NCBI RefSeq assembly: GCF_900114095.1 | Contig: NZ_FORV01000004.1 | Coordinates: forward strand, 434,001-498,000 | Source of the DNA: Sphingomonas sp. NFR04 | GTDB taxonomy: Bacteria > Pseudomonadota > Alphaproteobacteria > Sphingomonadales > Sphingomonadaceae | Reading direction: 5' to 3' | Length of the DNA stretch: 64,000 nt | Shown here: piece after piece, positions 52,814 to 61,490 of the stretch | How the letters are laid out: every line of letters starts with the position of its first letter | Position numbering within the stretch: the stretch's first letter is position 1 | Made by a program: the position numbers and the translations under genes | The notes under the pieces: generated by a model | The model's database searches: none | What the model saw: only the letters and a program-made list of their open reading frames with translations | Told to the model about the DNA's origin: nothing

Positions 52814-54288
52814 TGCGGACTCCGGATCGAGAGGAAGCGCGTGTACATCATTTCTCGCAAGGCTTCCGGCCCGCCTTCGTCGCCGAAGCCGGAGTCAAGA
52901 ATGCCGCCGAACGGGACTTCGGGGTAGCCCAGGCCATTGTGGTTGAGCGACACCATGCCTGCGCGAAGGTGACGTTGCATCGCATCGATGTCGGTTGCAT
53001 TTCGCGACCAGCCATAGGCGGCAAGGGCATAGGGAAGGCGATTGGCCTCGATCAGCGCTTCCTGGACATCCGCGACTGCGTTGATGATCGCCACGGGGCC
53101 GAAAGGCTCCTCGTGAAGAATGCGCGCCGTGGGCGGCACCTCCGCTAGTACGGTAGGCAGGAAGAAGTGGCCATGTTCGCTCGGGCCACCGGCTCCGCCG
53201 CACAGCAGACGCGCGCCTTGGGCGACGGCATCCTCCACGAGCCGTGAAAGCGCGATGACACGCCGCGCATTCGCCAGCGGCCCCATCGTCGTGGTCGCAT
53301 CGAGACCGTTGCCGACGCGGACCGCCCACGCGCGATCGACGAACGCCGCGGTGAACCGATCAACTACGCCTCGAGCAACCAGCAGCCGCGTGGGCGAGAT
53401 GCAGGCTTGGCCTGCATTGTGAAACTTGTCGCCTGCCAGCGATGCTGCCGCGGCATCGACATCAGCGTCCGCAAGGACGAGGGCGGGTGCGTGTCCACCC
53501 AGCTCCATCACGCACCGCTTCAGATGCTGGCCAGCCAGCCCGGTAAGCGTCTTGCCCACCGCCGTTGAGCCGGTGAAGCTGATCGCGCGAACTTCGGGGC
53601 ACGCAATCAGAAAGGCCGAGAGCTGCGCCGGATCGCCGTAGACCAGCTGCAGTACCCCCGGCGGCACGCCTGCATCGATGAAGGCGCGAACCATTTCCAC
53701 GGCCGCTGAGGGCGTTTCCTCCGCGACCTTGACGATGATCGAGCAGCCGGCTGCCAGCGCGATCGCGATCTTGCGCACCGCCTGGCCGACCGGGTAGTTC
53801 CATGGGGTAAAGCCTGCGATCAGCCCCAGCGGCTCCATGGTCGCGCGCGCCGTGACGTCGTTCGCCCGAGCAGGAATGATCCGTCCATAGGTGCGCCGGC
53901 CTTCATCGGCGAACCAGTCGAGCACTTCGGCGGAAAAATGGATCTCGGCGGTTGCCTCGCGGAGCGGCTTGCCCTGCTCCAGGGTGATCCGGCGGGCCAT
54001 CACATCGGCACGCTCGCGCAGCAGCGCCGCCGCGCGGCGCAGGATGGCGGCGCGCTGGAAGGCCGACATGCGACGCCAGCTTTGGAACCCGGCCTCGCCG
54101 GCCGCCACCGCGTCAGCGAGATCTTCGGCCTCGGCCAGCGCGACGTCGCCGATCGGCCGTCCGGTTGCGGGATTGGTCACCGCAGCCGTTCGGCCGCGCG
54201 CACCCTTCCGCCAGCCGGCGCCGATATACAGCTCGCTGTCCGGCAGCGTCTCCGCGGAATAGGCCGTGCGCCCCTGTTCTATGTTCAT
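52810..54288 (-). CDS. NAD(P)-dependent aldehyde dehydrogenase
   Basis: 492 residues, typical ALDH length and closest in feel to succinate-semialdehyde dehydrogenases. Catalytic Glu in VMELGGHAP and Cys in AGQACISP, cofactor motif FTGSTAVGK and a C-terminal MVSLNHNGLGYPEVPFGGILDSGFG are intact. It is preceded by operator 5 and followed by the coupled alcohol dehydrogenase, which together would turn a primary alcohol into an acid. Confidence 0.9.
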   Translation of the reverse strand: MNIEQGRTAYSAETLPDSELYIGAGWRKGARGRTAAVTNPATGRPIGDVALAEAEDLADAVAAGEAGFQSWRRMSAFQRAAILRRAAALLRERADVMARRITLEQGKPLREATAEIHFSAEVLDWFADEGRRTYGRIIPARANDVTARATMEPLGLIAGFTPWNYPVGQAVRKIAIALAAGCSIIVKVAEETPSAAVEMVRAFIDAGVPPGVLQLVYGDPAQLSAFLIACPEVRAISFTGSTAVGKTLTGLAGQHLKRCVMELGGHAPALVLADADVDAAAASLAGDKFHNAGQACISPTRLLVARGVVDRFTAAFVDRAWAVRVGNGLDATTTMGPLANARRVIALSRLVEDAVAQGARLLCGGAGGPSEHGHFFLPTVLAEVPPTARILHEEPFGPVAIINAVADVQEALIEANRLPYALAAYGWSRNATDIDAMQRHLRAGMVSLNHNGLGYPEVPFGGILDSGFGDEGGPEALREMMYTRFLSIRSPQ

Positions 54289-54326
54289 GTGATGCGACCC
54301 CTCCCATGCACATCGCTACTGCGGAG

Positions 54327-54340
54327 TGAATTCGAATGCA
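54327..54340. promoter_or_regulatory. LacI-type operator 5
   Basis: TGAATTCGAATGCA, one mismatch in the left arm, 38 bases before the aldehyde dehydrogenase start in the 72-bp gap after the cupin_8 gene. Confidence 0.8.
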
Positions 54341-54360
54341 ACACTGATGGCGGTAGTTTC

Positions 54361-55395
54361 TTAGCGGCTGCGCGTACCCAACGAGGTGGCATCGAGCTGC
54401 TTGCGGAGATGGTCGGCTGCAGTCTTGTTCTCCGGATCGAGCACCCCCTGTGCCGATGGCGGCAAATGGGCCACGACAGCGGCGGGATCACCGAACACGA
54501 AGTGATCGAAGACGATGCGCCACGCATCTCGTTCGGCCGGGCTGGCGTCGCGCAGGGCGAGCAGCGTATGCATCAGGCTGTTCATCGGCGGCAATCGCCG
54601 GGCGCTGCCCTGGTGCCACCAGAAGTTGACCTGCGCGCCCACCGGCTCCGGCGACAGGACGTAATGAAACCACATCGACGGGATGAACAGCGCGTCCCCC
54701 GGTGCGAGCCGTGCCACCTGCGCGCGCTCCAGCGCCTGGGCGTAGCGCGGGTAGCGCGCGAGATCCGGCTGCTCGCAATCGACCATGCTCACCGGCTGCC
54801 CGGCCGGCGTCCAGTCGATCGGGCCGAGATACAGGTCCGGCAGCGCCTCGGGCGGGAACAGCAGGAAGGCGCGCGTGCCCAGCACAGGGCACGCGAGATT
54901 GTCCGAATAGTCCCAATGGGCAGCGGTGCGGGAAGGCGTGCCGATCCAGAGCGAGGTGAGGCGGTGCTGGTCCTCGGGGAGCAGCGCCATCGGTACCTGG
55001 TCGGCAAGCCCCGGCACGTGGCGCGCCAAATTGACCGCGCCGGCGAAGATCGAATGCGATGACCTTCCCGCCAGCGCCTTGCCTAGCGCCGCGATGATCT
55101 CGGGCAGTGCCGCCAGCCGTCGTTCGAAATTCAGTCCGCTAAGATCTTCGGTGTAGAAGAAGCGGCCCTTGCTCTTCGCCGGCCCCACCCAGACCTCAGC
55201 CGGGACGCTGCTGGCGCAGGCGGACAGATAGGCAAGCGCCGCCTGCGGCGACTGGCGGGCGGCGCGGACGGCTTCCCAGTCCGCTGTCTGGCCGCGGAAG
55301 ATCGTCGGGGTGGCGCGCGCTCCCGAGATCGGCGTAACGCCCGGTGCTTGTTGCGGCGGAACGACCGGGGTCTCGGGAAGGTCTTGCCAGATCAT
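54361..55395 (-). CDS. cupin_8 / JmjC-like protein
   Basis: 344 residues with a JmjC/cupin_8 barrel in residues about 95-270: HWDYSDNLACPVLGTRAFLLFPP carries the His-x-Asp of the iron site, and DALFIPSMWFHYVLSP supplies the second His. An N-terminal LPETPVVPPQQAPG leader precedes it. Proteins of this kind regularly follow halogenase-like genes in TonB-receptor operons of Caulobacter and sphingomonads; their reaction there is unknown. ATGA overlap with halogenase 1. Confidence 0.85.
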   Translation of the reverse strand: MIWQDLPETPVVPPQQAPGVTPISGARATPTIFRGQTADWEAVRAARQSPQAALAYLSACASSVPAEVWVGPAKSKGRFFYTEDLSGLNFERRLAALPEIIAALGKALAGRSSHSIFAGAVNLARHVPGLADQVPMALLPEDQHRLTSLWIGTPSRTAAHWDYSDNLACPVLGTRAFLLFPPEALPDLYLGPIDWTPAGQPVSMVDCEQPDLARYPRYAQALERAQVARLAPGDALFIPSMWFHYVLSPEPVGAQVNFWWHQGSARRLPPMNSLMHTLLALRDASPAERDAWRIVFDHFVFGDPAAVVAHLPPSAQGVLDPENKTAADHLRKQLDATSLGTRSR

Positions 55396-56909
55396 GCGCC
55401 GGCGCTCGCAGTCGCGGTGTGCCGGGCGAGCGCGTCGGCATGCGAGGGGAAGTTCATGCTGCAGCCGTGCAGGAATGCTTCGACGCCGTTCGCGCGATGG
55501 AAATCGACGTCGTCGCGCTGGTCCGCCCGTGGCGGCGGGAACGTGCCGTAGCCGGCGAGCAGGCAGTGCCAGGATTCAGCGCTGAAATAGGTGAGGTCCG
55601 GATCCGCCGCGAACTCGGCCGCAAGATCGCCATGCCGATACCAGAGGTCGAGGATTCGGCGGAGCGGGAGCGAAAGACAATCATGCGCGCGATTATCGAT
55701 CCAGTAGGCGGTGTCGGTACGCGTGTTCAGCTTGTAATGCGCGACGATATAGTCGCGGACCCGCTCGAACATCGCACGGATGGTATCGTTGAACGCGCCC
55801 GCTTTGGCGGGAGTGAACCCGCCTTCTTCGTACTGGCGCATGAACTTCTCGACCGTGTTGAGCACCAGGTGCAGCGCCGTCGCTTCCAGCGGCTCGATAA
55901 AGCCCTGTGCCAGTCCCACTGCCAGCACGTTGCGATGCCAGTGCTGCGCGACCTGACCAGTTCGAAACCGGAGGTGCCGCGCGGCCACGTCGCTGTCGAG
56001 CAAGCCGAGATGCCCCCGCAATTCGACTTCCGCCGCATCGTCCGAGAGATAGCCGCGCGCATAGACATAGCCATTGCCGACCCGGCTCTGCAGCGGGATG
56101 GACCATGCCCAGCCGCTGGACAGCGCCGTGGCGCGCGTCTCGACCGGCGGTGCCGCAGGCTCGGTGGGCATGGTGGGGATGACCACTGCGGCATCGTTGA
56201 ACAGGTTGTCGGCAAAGCTGCGAAAGCCGACGCCCAGCGCGCCCTGCAACAACAGGCCAGCGAAGCCGGTGCAGTCGACGAACAGGTCGCCGGGAACCAC
56301 GTCGCCACGCTCGGTGCACACCGCAGCGATGTCGCCATTCTCGTGCCGCACCGCTGAGACGATCTTGGCGGGCCGGTGAACGACGCCGCGCGCCACCGCC
56401 CGCTCGCGCAGGAACATGCCCAGCAGCGCCGCGTCGAAATGATAGCCATAGTCGATCTTGAACGGGAAGCTCGGCGGCGCGAGCGGCGCCTTGCCGGCGT
56501 CGGCGAGAGCCCCGTTCAGGAGGAAGGTGCCGGGGTCGGTCGGGACGTCATAGCCGCCGCGCCGGTTGCGGCAATTCGCGAAGAACGCGTCAATGGTGTG
56601 CAGGTCCAGCTGCGTGGTGAAAGGGTGACTATAGGCGTCGGCTGGGGCATCTGGACTCCAGCCGACGAAGCGGATGTTCGCCTTGTAGGTGGCGTGGCAG
56701 CGCGGCATCCACTCGGCTTCCGCGATGCCGAGTACTTCGAAGAAGCGCTTGAGCGAGGGCGTGGAGCCCTCACCGACCCCGATCGTCGGGATCTCGGGTG
56801 CCTCCAGCAGTTCGATCGACATGAGCGGCCATCGATGCGCGAGGAGGTTGGCGGTCATCCAGCCTGCGGTGCCGCCGCCGGCGATGACGATGCGCCGTGG
56901 CGGGGTCAT
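55392..56909 (-). CDS. flavin-dependent tryptophan-halogenase-like protein 1
   Basis: 505 residues. FAD motif GGGTAGW (residues 11-17), the halogenase lysine K76 (ATYKANIRF, the position of PrnA Lys79) and the WxWxIP motif as GWAWSIP (266-272) are all kept. An ATGA overlap with halogenase 2 and another with the cupin_8 gene make a tight operon. In this context (carbohydrate TonB locus, no biosynthetic genes) the natural substrate is unlikely to be free tryptophan; modification of another small molecule or a protein is possible. Confidence 0.87.
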   Translation of the reverse strand: MTPPRRIVIAGGGTAGWMTANLLAHRWPLMSIELLEAPEIPTIGVGEGSTPSLKRFFEVLGIAEAEWMPRCHATYKANIRFVGWSPDAPADAYSHPFTTQLDLHTIDAFFANCRNRRGGYDVPTDPGTFLLNGALADAGKAPLAPPSFPFKIDYGYHFDAALLGMFLRERAVARGVVHRPAKIVSAVRHENGDIAAVCTERGDVVPGDLFVDCTGFAGLLLQGALGVGFRSFADNLFNDAAVVIPTMPTEPAAPPVETRATALSSGWAWSIPLQSRVGNGYVYARGYLSDDAAEVELRGHLGLLDSDVAARHLRFRTGQVAQHWHRNVLAVGLAQGFIEPLEATALHLVLNTVEKFMRQYEEGGFTPAKAGAFNDTIRAMFERVRDYIVAHYKLNTRTDTAYWIDNRAHDCLSLPLRRILDLWYRHGDLAAEFAADPDLTYFSAESWHCLLAGYGTFPPPRADQRDDVDFHRANGVEAFLHGCSMNFPSHADALARHTATASAGA

Positions 56910-58408
56910 GCCGCGGTGCGAGCCATCGTGGCGCTGAGCCACGCGTCGTGCAGCGGCAGCCGCGCCACGCCCTGTCGCTTGACCATCGCCATCTGCTCGA
57001 ACTGACGCGCCAGCGCATCGCGGCTGAAGCCGCCGGCGAGCGGGTGATAGGCGGCGGGGGTGATTCCTTGGCCGAGCAGCACCTTCACCCAGGATGCCTC
57101 GGTGAAGATGTCGAATGGGTCCTGCACAATCGTGCCGGTGCTGGCGAACAGCGCGATCTTCTCGTCAAGTCGATCCGGCAGCGCCGCCGCGCGGCGCTCT
57201 GTCCAAAAGGGCTCGGGGCGGTGCTGCGCATGATAGTGGAGGATGACGAAATCGCGGATCCGTTCATATTCGATCGCCGACTGGCGATTATATTCGGCGC
57301 GCTGGGGATCGGGGCGGCCGTCATGAGGAAACAGATGCAGCAGCCGCACGATTGCCGACTGGATCAGATAGATGCTGGTCGATTCCAGCGGCTCGAGAAA
57401 ACCGCTCGACAGGCCGATCGCGACGACATTGTGGTGCCATTGCCGCCGCGCCCGACCCGTGCGGAAGCGGAGCAGACGGGGGGCATCCTGCGCCGCCGTG
57501 GTCAGCCCCGCCATCAGCGTGTCGGCTGCCGCGTCGTCGTCGATATAGGCGCTGGAATAAACGAGGCCGTTGCCGTTGCGGTGCTGCAGGGGGATGCGCC
57601 ATTGCCAGCCCGCCGCCCGTGCAGTGGCGCGCGTGTACAGCGGTGACACCGCCTCGCGCGCCGATGGCACCGCCAAGGCCCGGTCGCAGGGTAGCCAGTG
57701 GCTCCAGTCCTCATAGCCGGTCTGCAGGAACTGCTCGATCAGCAGACCGCGGCTACCCGAGCAATCGATGAACAGCGCCCCTTCGAGACTGCGTCCGTCT
57801 TCGAGGTGGAGCGCGGTGACGTCGCCGGTTTCGGGTGCGCGCGATATATCGACTACGCGCCCCTCGATGCGACGCACGCCCAGGCCTTCCGCGATGCCCC
57901 GCAAGAAGTGGCCATAAAGTCCGGCGTCGAAATGATAGGCATGGGGCAGCGGCCAGACGGGATTGGGTGCCGTCTCGGCATCGGGCGCGAAGCGGCCGGC
58001 CTGGATGCACAATGCGTTGAAGTCATGGTCCCAGTAGTTCGCGGGCAACCCTTCCATTGCTGCGCGGGTGCAGAAATGGTGGAAGCCGCAAAAGGGCAGG
58101 TCGCGGCCTGCGCCGCCGAAGCTGTGATCGTAGGAATCGCTTGGGCGGCCCCAGCCATCGAAGCGAATACCCAGCTTGATTGTGGCGCCTGTTGCCCGGA
58201 GGAACGCGCCTTCGTCGATCCCCAGCATCGCATTCACGGCGCAGATGGGGGGTATCGTTGCTTCTCCGACGCCGACGATCCCGATCGCCTCGGATTCCAC
58301 CAGCGTTACGTGTGCGCGCGCGCCTAGGATTTTGGCGAGCAGCGCGGCCGTCATCCACCCGGCCGTGCCGCCGCCCACCACGATGACTGACGTTGCGTCG
58401 GCCTGCAT
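56906..58408 (-). CDS. flavin-dependent tryptophan-halogenase-like protein 2
   Basis: 500 residues. GGGTAGW (12-18), catalytic-type K78 (ATIKLGIRF) and GWQWRIP (267-273) are intact. Clearly a paralogue of the next gene but well diverged, not a recent duplicate. It follows the MalA-type TonB receptor after 90 bases on the same strand, inside the unit controlled from operator 6. Function as for halogenase 1: unproven. Confidence 0.87.
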   Translation of the reverse strand: MQADATSVIVVGGGTAGWMTAALLAKILGARAHVTLVESEAIGIVGVGEATIPPICAVNAMLGIDEGAFLRATGATIKLGIRFDGWGRPSDSYDHSFGGAGRDLPFCGFHHFCTRAAMEGLPANYWDHDFNALCIQAGRFAPDAETAPNPVWPLPHAYHFDAGLYGHFLRGIAEGLGVRRIEGRVVDISRAPETGDVTALHLEDGRSLEGALFIDCSGSRGLLIEQFLQTGYEDWSHWLPCDRALAVPSAREAVSPLYTRATARAAGWQWRIPLQHRNGNGLVYSSAYIDDDAAADTLMAGLTTAAQDAPRLLRFRTGRARRQWHHNVVAIGLSSGFLEPLESTSIYLIQSAIVRLLHLFPHDGRPDPQRAEYNRQSAIEYERIRDFVILHYHAQHRPEPFWTERRAAALPDRLDEKIALFASTGTIVQDPFDIFTEASWVKVLLGQGITPAAYHPLAGGFSRDALARQFEQMAMVKRQGVARLPLHDAWLSATMARTAA

Positions 58409-58498
58409 CCCGCTCCCGCTTCTTCGAAAACCGGCTCCACCACTGCCACTTGGTGGAGCCGTCGTTCTAGCCCTTATGCTGTCCGGAGAAGCCCCGGA

Positions 58499-61390
58499 TC
58501 AGAACAGCGAAAAGGTGGCGTTCAGCAGGAAGTTGCGACCGAAGCGCTCGTTGCGGAGGATTAGTCCGCTGACCGAGTCGGTGTAGGTATCTTGCTGGTT
58601 GGTCAGGTTCTGCGCCTGCAGCGACAGGCGCAGGCCGCTCAAGGCGCGGATGCCCGCGTTCTTGAAGTCATAGCTGATCTGGGCGTCCACCAGCGTCTCG
58701 CCTGCGCGCTGGACGGCCACCAGCGTGTTGCTGCCGCCCCGATCCTCGGACAGCCATTTCGAGCGACGATTGCCCGAGACGCGAACCGCGAAGCCGTCCT
58801 TTTCATAGAAGAGCGTCGCCTGGTAGACGTTCTCCGACAGGCCCGGGACGCGCGAACCATCGTCCAAGGACCCGTCGGTATAAGCGGCACCCGCCACGAC
58901 ACCAAAGCCGTCGAGGAAGTGGACGAGGTGCCCCAGCGGGATCGTCGCCTGGGCTTCGACGCCCTTCACCTCGCCCTTCAGTCCGCCGACATAGCCCGTG
59001 TTGACGCCCAGGAAGGTTGCCGGGGTATAGACGGTCGAGCCGTTGTTGCTCACGGCCTGGTGATAGCCCGGGATGTAGAACTGGCTATAGTTGCGGATCG
59101 TGGTGGAAAGCTTGTTCCAGTTCACCAGGTGCTTGTAGAACGCCGAGACCGAAATGAACCCGTCGCGTGCGAAGTAATATTCGTACGAAAGGTCCGCCTG
59201 ATTGGCCTCATAGGGGCGAAGCTGCGCGTTGCCACCCGAGGAGACCCACGGGCCCTGCACCGGATCGGTACTGGTTACCGTCGCAACACTGTTCTTGAAC
59301 GCGACCGAGGATCCGGGGTTGAGCGAGTCGATGCGAGGGCGGCTGATAGTCTTCGCAAGCGCCAGACGGATCATGTGCCCGTGCGTCAGGTCGAGGTTGA
59401 AGTTCAGGCTGGGCAGAACGCGCGCATAGCTCGCACCGTCCGAAACCGGAATGGCGATATCGTACAGGTTGGCACCGGTGTACGAGTTGTTCCCGGATCC
59501 GCGCTGCTTGGTGAACACGCCCTGCACGCCGGCATTGCCGAAGATCCGGGCGCCGCTGGCGAAGTTGTGCTCGAAATCGCTCTGCACGTAAGGCTGCCAG
59601 ATGGTTTCGCGGATGGTGTAGGTATCACCGGCGCGATCCGGCTCGAGTTGGGTATCGTCGAAGCGCTTGTAAAAGCCGTTATCGATCAGACCGCGCGCAT
59701 CATAGGCGACGATCTTGCCCAGGCCCGTCCATTCGAGGCTGGCGAGCCCCGCCTGCGAGCCGGCGGGGACGGTGCCGTCGTTCGGGTAGGTCGAGGCGAC
59801 GAGGAAATAGCCCTGGTTGACCTTAGACTTCTTGTGCGACGAGTAGCGCAAGCCTGCCTGGATGTTCTTGACCAGGCCATCGGCAAAGTCCTTGCGCACG
59901 TCCAGCCGCGCGGCATTGAGGAATTCGTCGAACAGCGCGTCGTTAATGAAGCCGTCCTGCGCCTGGGCGTAGCCGATCGGCGTGCCGGAGGCATTACGCA
60001 CCGCCGTCTGGTACAGCGGACCGCCGGGCGCTCCCAGCGGGGCCATCGTGCCGCCCCAGGATTGCGGGCCGGCAAGCTTGACGGCCGAGAAATTGTCGAA
60101 CGATTGCGAGTTGTTTGAGAACTGGATGCCGTTCCCAGCCACCTGATAGGTGCGCAGCGTGTTGGGTCCTTGGCTGGTCAGGCCCGCGCGGCCCAGACCG
60201 GCATAGGTCTCGTCGCGCGCGTCGCTCTTGTTGCTGTCCGAATGCGATGCATCGAAGCTGACATGGAAGTCGCTCGAAGGATCGAACTTGAAGTTGCCCC
60301 CGAACACGTTCAGCTTCCCGGTCTTTCGACGGGGGTCTTGGAACATCACCGAGTTGAAGCCGGTGCTGCGCCCCGAGGTGATCGTGGTATCCGTCGCGCT
60401 GATCACGCCGCTGCCGTCGGACTGGAGCGAGAGCGAGTCGAAGAAGCCGCGCGAAATGCCGGTTTCCGAGTAATTGATGTGCAGGCCATCCAAGGTCACG
60501 TTGAACACGTCGGAAGGCTTCCATTGCACCACGCCGGCAAAGGTCGTCCGCTTCAGCACGTTGGAGTTTGAGCTGATCGTCACGCCCGTCGGCGCGTACT
60601 TGCCGGCGTTGGGGCCGGACGTGACCTGGCCCTTACTATAGCCCCAGACGCTGGTATATTCGTCCTGCGTCGGCGACGAGGTCACCGCTGCAGTAAATGC
60701 GACCCCCAGCGTGTCGTCGGCGAACTTGTCGCTGAACGAACCGGCGAAGCGATAGCCACGATTGCTGAAGTCGGGATTGTCCGACTTCTGACCATTCTGC
60801 TCATAGCTGGCGTTGAGCGTCAGCACCTTGGCGTGTTCGAGCGGGCGGATGGTCTGCAGGTCCACCGTGCCGCCGATGCCGGTAGCGGCGAGGGCCGCAT
60901 TCGGCGTCTTGTAGACGGTGGCGCCCGCCATGATCTCGGTGGGATACAGGTCATATTCCACCCCACGATTGTCGCCGATGCCGATCAGCTCGCGACCGTT
61001 GAGCATGGAGCCGACATAATCCTCGCGGAAGCCGCGCACCGAGATGCCGCTGACGCGACCGGCGCGCCGTTCACCGGCCAGGCCCGACAGGCGGCCGAGC
61101 GAGTCCGCGACGCTTGCTTGCGGCAGCTTGCCAATGTCTTCCGAAGAAAGCGCCTCGACCACCGAAAAGTTGTTCTGCTTCACGGCCTGCGCGCGCTGAA
61201 GGCCAGCGCGGTAGCCGGTCACGACGATCGCGGGATCCTCTTCGCTGCCAGCAGCATCCTGAGTGCCCGCCGTCTGGGGCATAGCTGCCTCTACCTGCCC
61301 TACCTGGGTTTGTGCGAATGCATGATTGGCCGTCAGCAACAGCACCAGTGCTGTCGAAGATATGAGCGACTTGCGATAAGTGGTGGACAC
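58499..61390 (-). CDS. TonB-dependent receptor, Caulobacter/Xanthomonas maltodextrin (MalA-like) class
   Basis: 963 residues. The signal segment (LISSTALVLLLTANHAFAQ) is followed by the class-typical VEALSSEDIGKLPQASVADSLGRLSGL, GSMLNGREL and YPTEIMAGATVYKTPNAALAATGIGGTVDLQT, which define the TonB-Xanth-Caul family; MalA of Caulobacter, a maltodextrin importer, is the best known relative. The barrel ends LLNATFSLF. GTG at 61390 with GGGGAG upstream is chosen; the open frame's ATG lies in the operator. Together with the GH13 enzyme it suggests an alpha-glucoside ligand. Confidence 0.92.
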   Translation of the reverse strand: MSTTYRKSLISSTALVLLLTANHAFAQTQVGQVEAAMPQTAGTQDAAGSEEDPAIVVTGYRAGLQRAQAVKQNNFSVVEALSSEDIGKLPQASVADSLGRLSGLAGERRAGRVSGISVRGFREDYVGSMLNGRELIGIGDNRGVEYDLYPTEIMAGATVYKTPNAALAATGIGGTVDLQTIRPLEHAKVLTLNASYEQNGQKSDNPDFSNRGYRFAGSFSDKFADDTLGVAFTAAVTSSPTQDEYTSVWGYSKGQVTSGPNAGKYAPTGVTISSNSNVLKRTTFAGVVQWKPSDVFNVTLDGLHINYSETGISRGFFDSLSLQSDGSGVISATDTTITSGRSTGFNSVMFQDPRRKTGKLNVFGGNFKFDPSSDFHVSFDASHSDSNKSDARDETYAGLGRAGLTSQGPNTLRTYQVAGNGIQFSNNSQSFDNFSAVKLAGPQSWGGTMAPLGAPGGPLYQTAVRNASGTPIGYAQAQDGFINDALFDEFLNAARLDVRKDFADGLVKNIQAGLRYSSHKKSKVNQGYFLVASTYPNDGTVPAGSQAGLASLEWTGLGKIVAYDARGLIDNGFYKRFDDTQLEPDRAGDTYTIRETIWQPYVQSDFEHNFASGARIFGNAGVQGVFTKQRGSGNNSYTGANLYDIAIPVSDGASYARVLPSLNFNLDLTHGHMIRLALAKTISRPRIDSLNPGSSVAFKNSVATVTSTDPVQGPWVSSGGNAQLRPYEANQADLSYEYYFARDGFISVSAFYKHLVNWNKLSTTIRNYSQFYIPGYHQAVSNNGSTVYTPATFLGVNTGYVGGLKGEVKGVEAQATIPLGHLVHFLDGFGVVAGAAYTDGSLDDGSRVPGLSENVYQATLFYEKDGFAVRVSGNRRSKWLSEDRGGSNTLVAVQRAGETLVDAQISYDFKNAGIRALSGLRLSLQAQNLTNQQDTYTDSVSGLILRNERFGRNFLLNATFSLF

Positions 61391-61433
61391 GTGTTTTGAT
61401 CTCCCCAAACAACAACCAATAAGTGGTCTATGA

Positions 61434-61466
61434 TGCATTCGAATGCGGTTGTTGGCATTCGAAGCC
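61434..61466. promoter_or_regulatory. LacI-type operator 6, tandem pair
   Basis: TGCATTCGAATGCG (61434-61447, one mismatch) is followed at 61454 by GGCATTCGAAGCC, a shorter palindrome with the same ATTCGAA core and 19-base centre-to-centre spacing. They lie 44 bases before the MalA-type receptor start and just after the GH13 stop. A partial third match (TGTGCGAATGCA, 61313-61324) lies in the signal-peptide coding region. Confidence 0.78.
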
Positions 61467-61490
61467 CCCCGGCGGTGGTATTCTCTGATT

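Noticed and set aside
54361..58408. Halogenated-natural-product biosynthetic cluster
   Set aside because: No synthases, indole or tailoring genes; the halogenase-like genes are coupled to a nutrient receptor and a cupin.
60233..60246. Extra operator-like CGAATGCG inside the MalA-type receptor gene
   Set aside because: Coding position, only one half matches, far from any promoter; probably chance.
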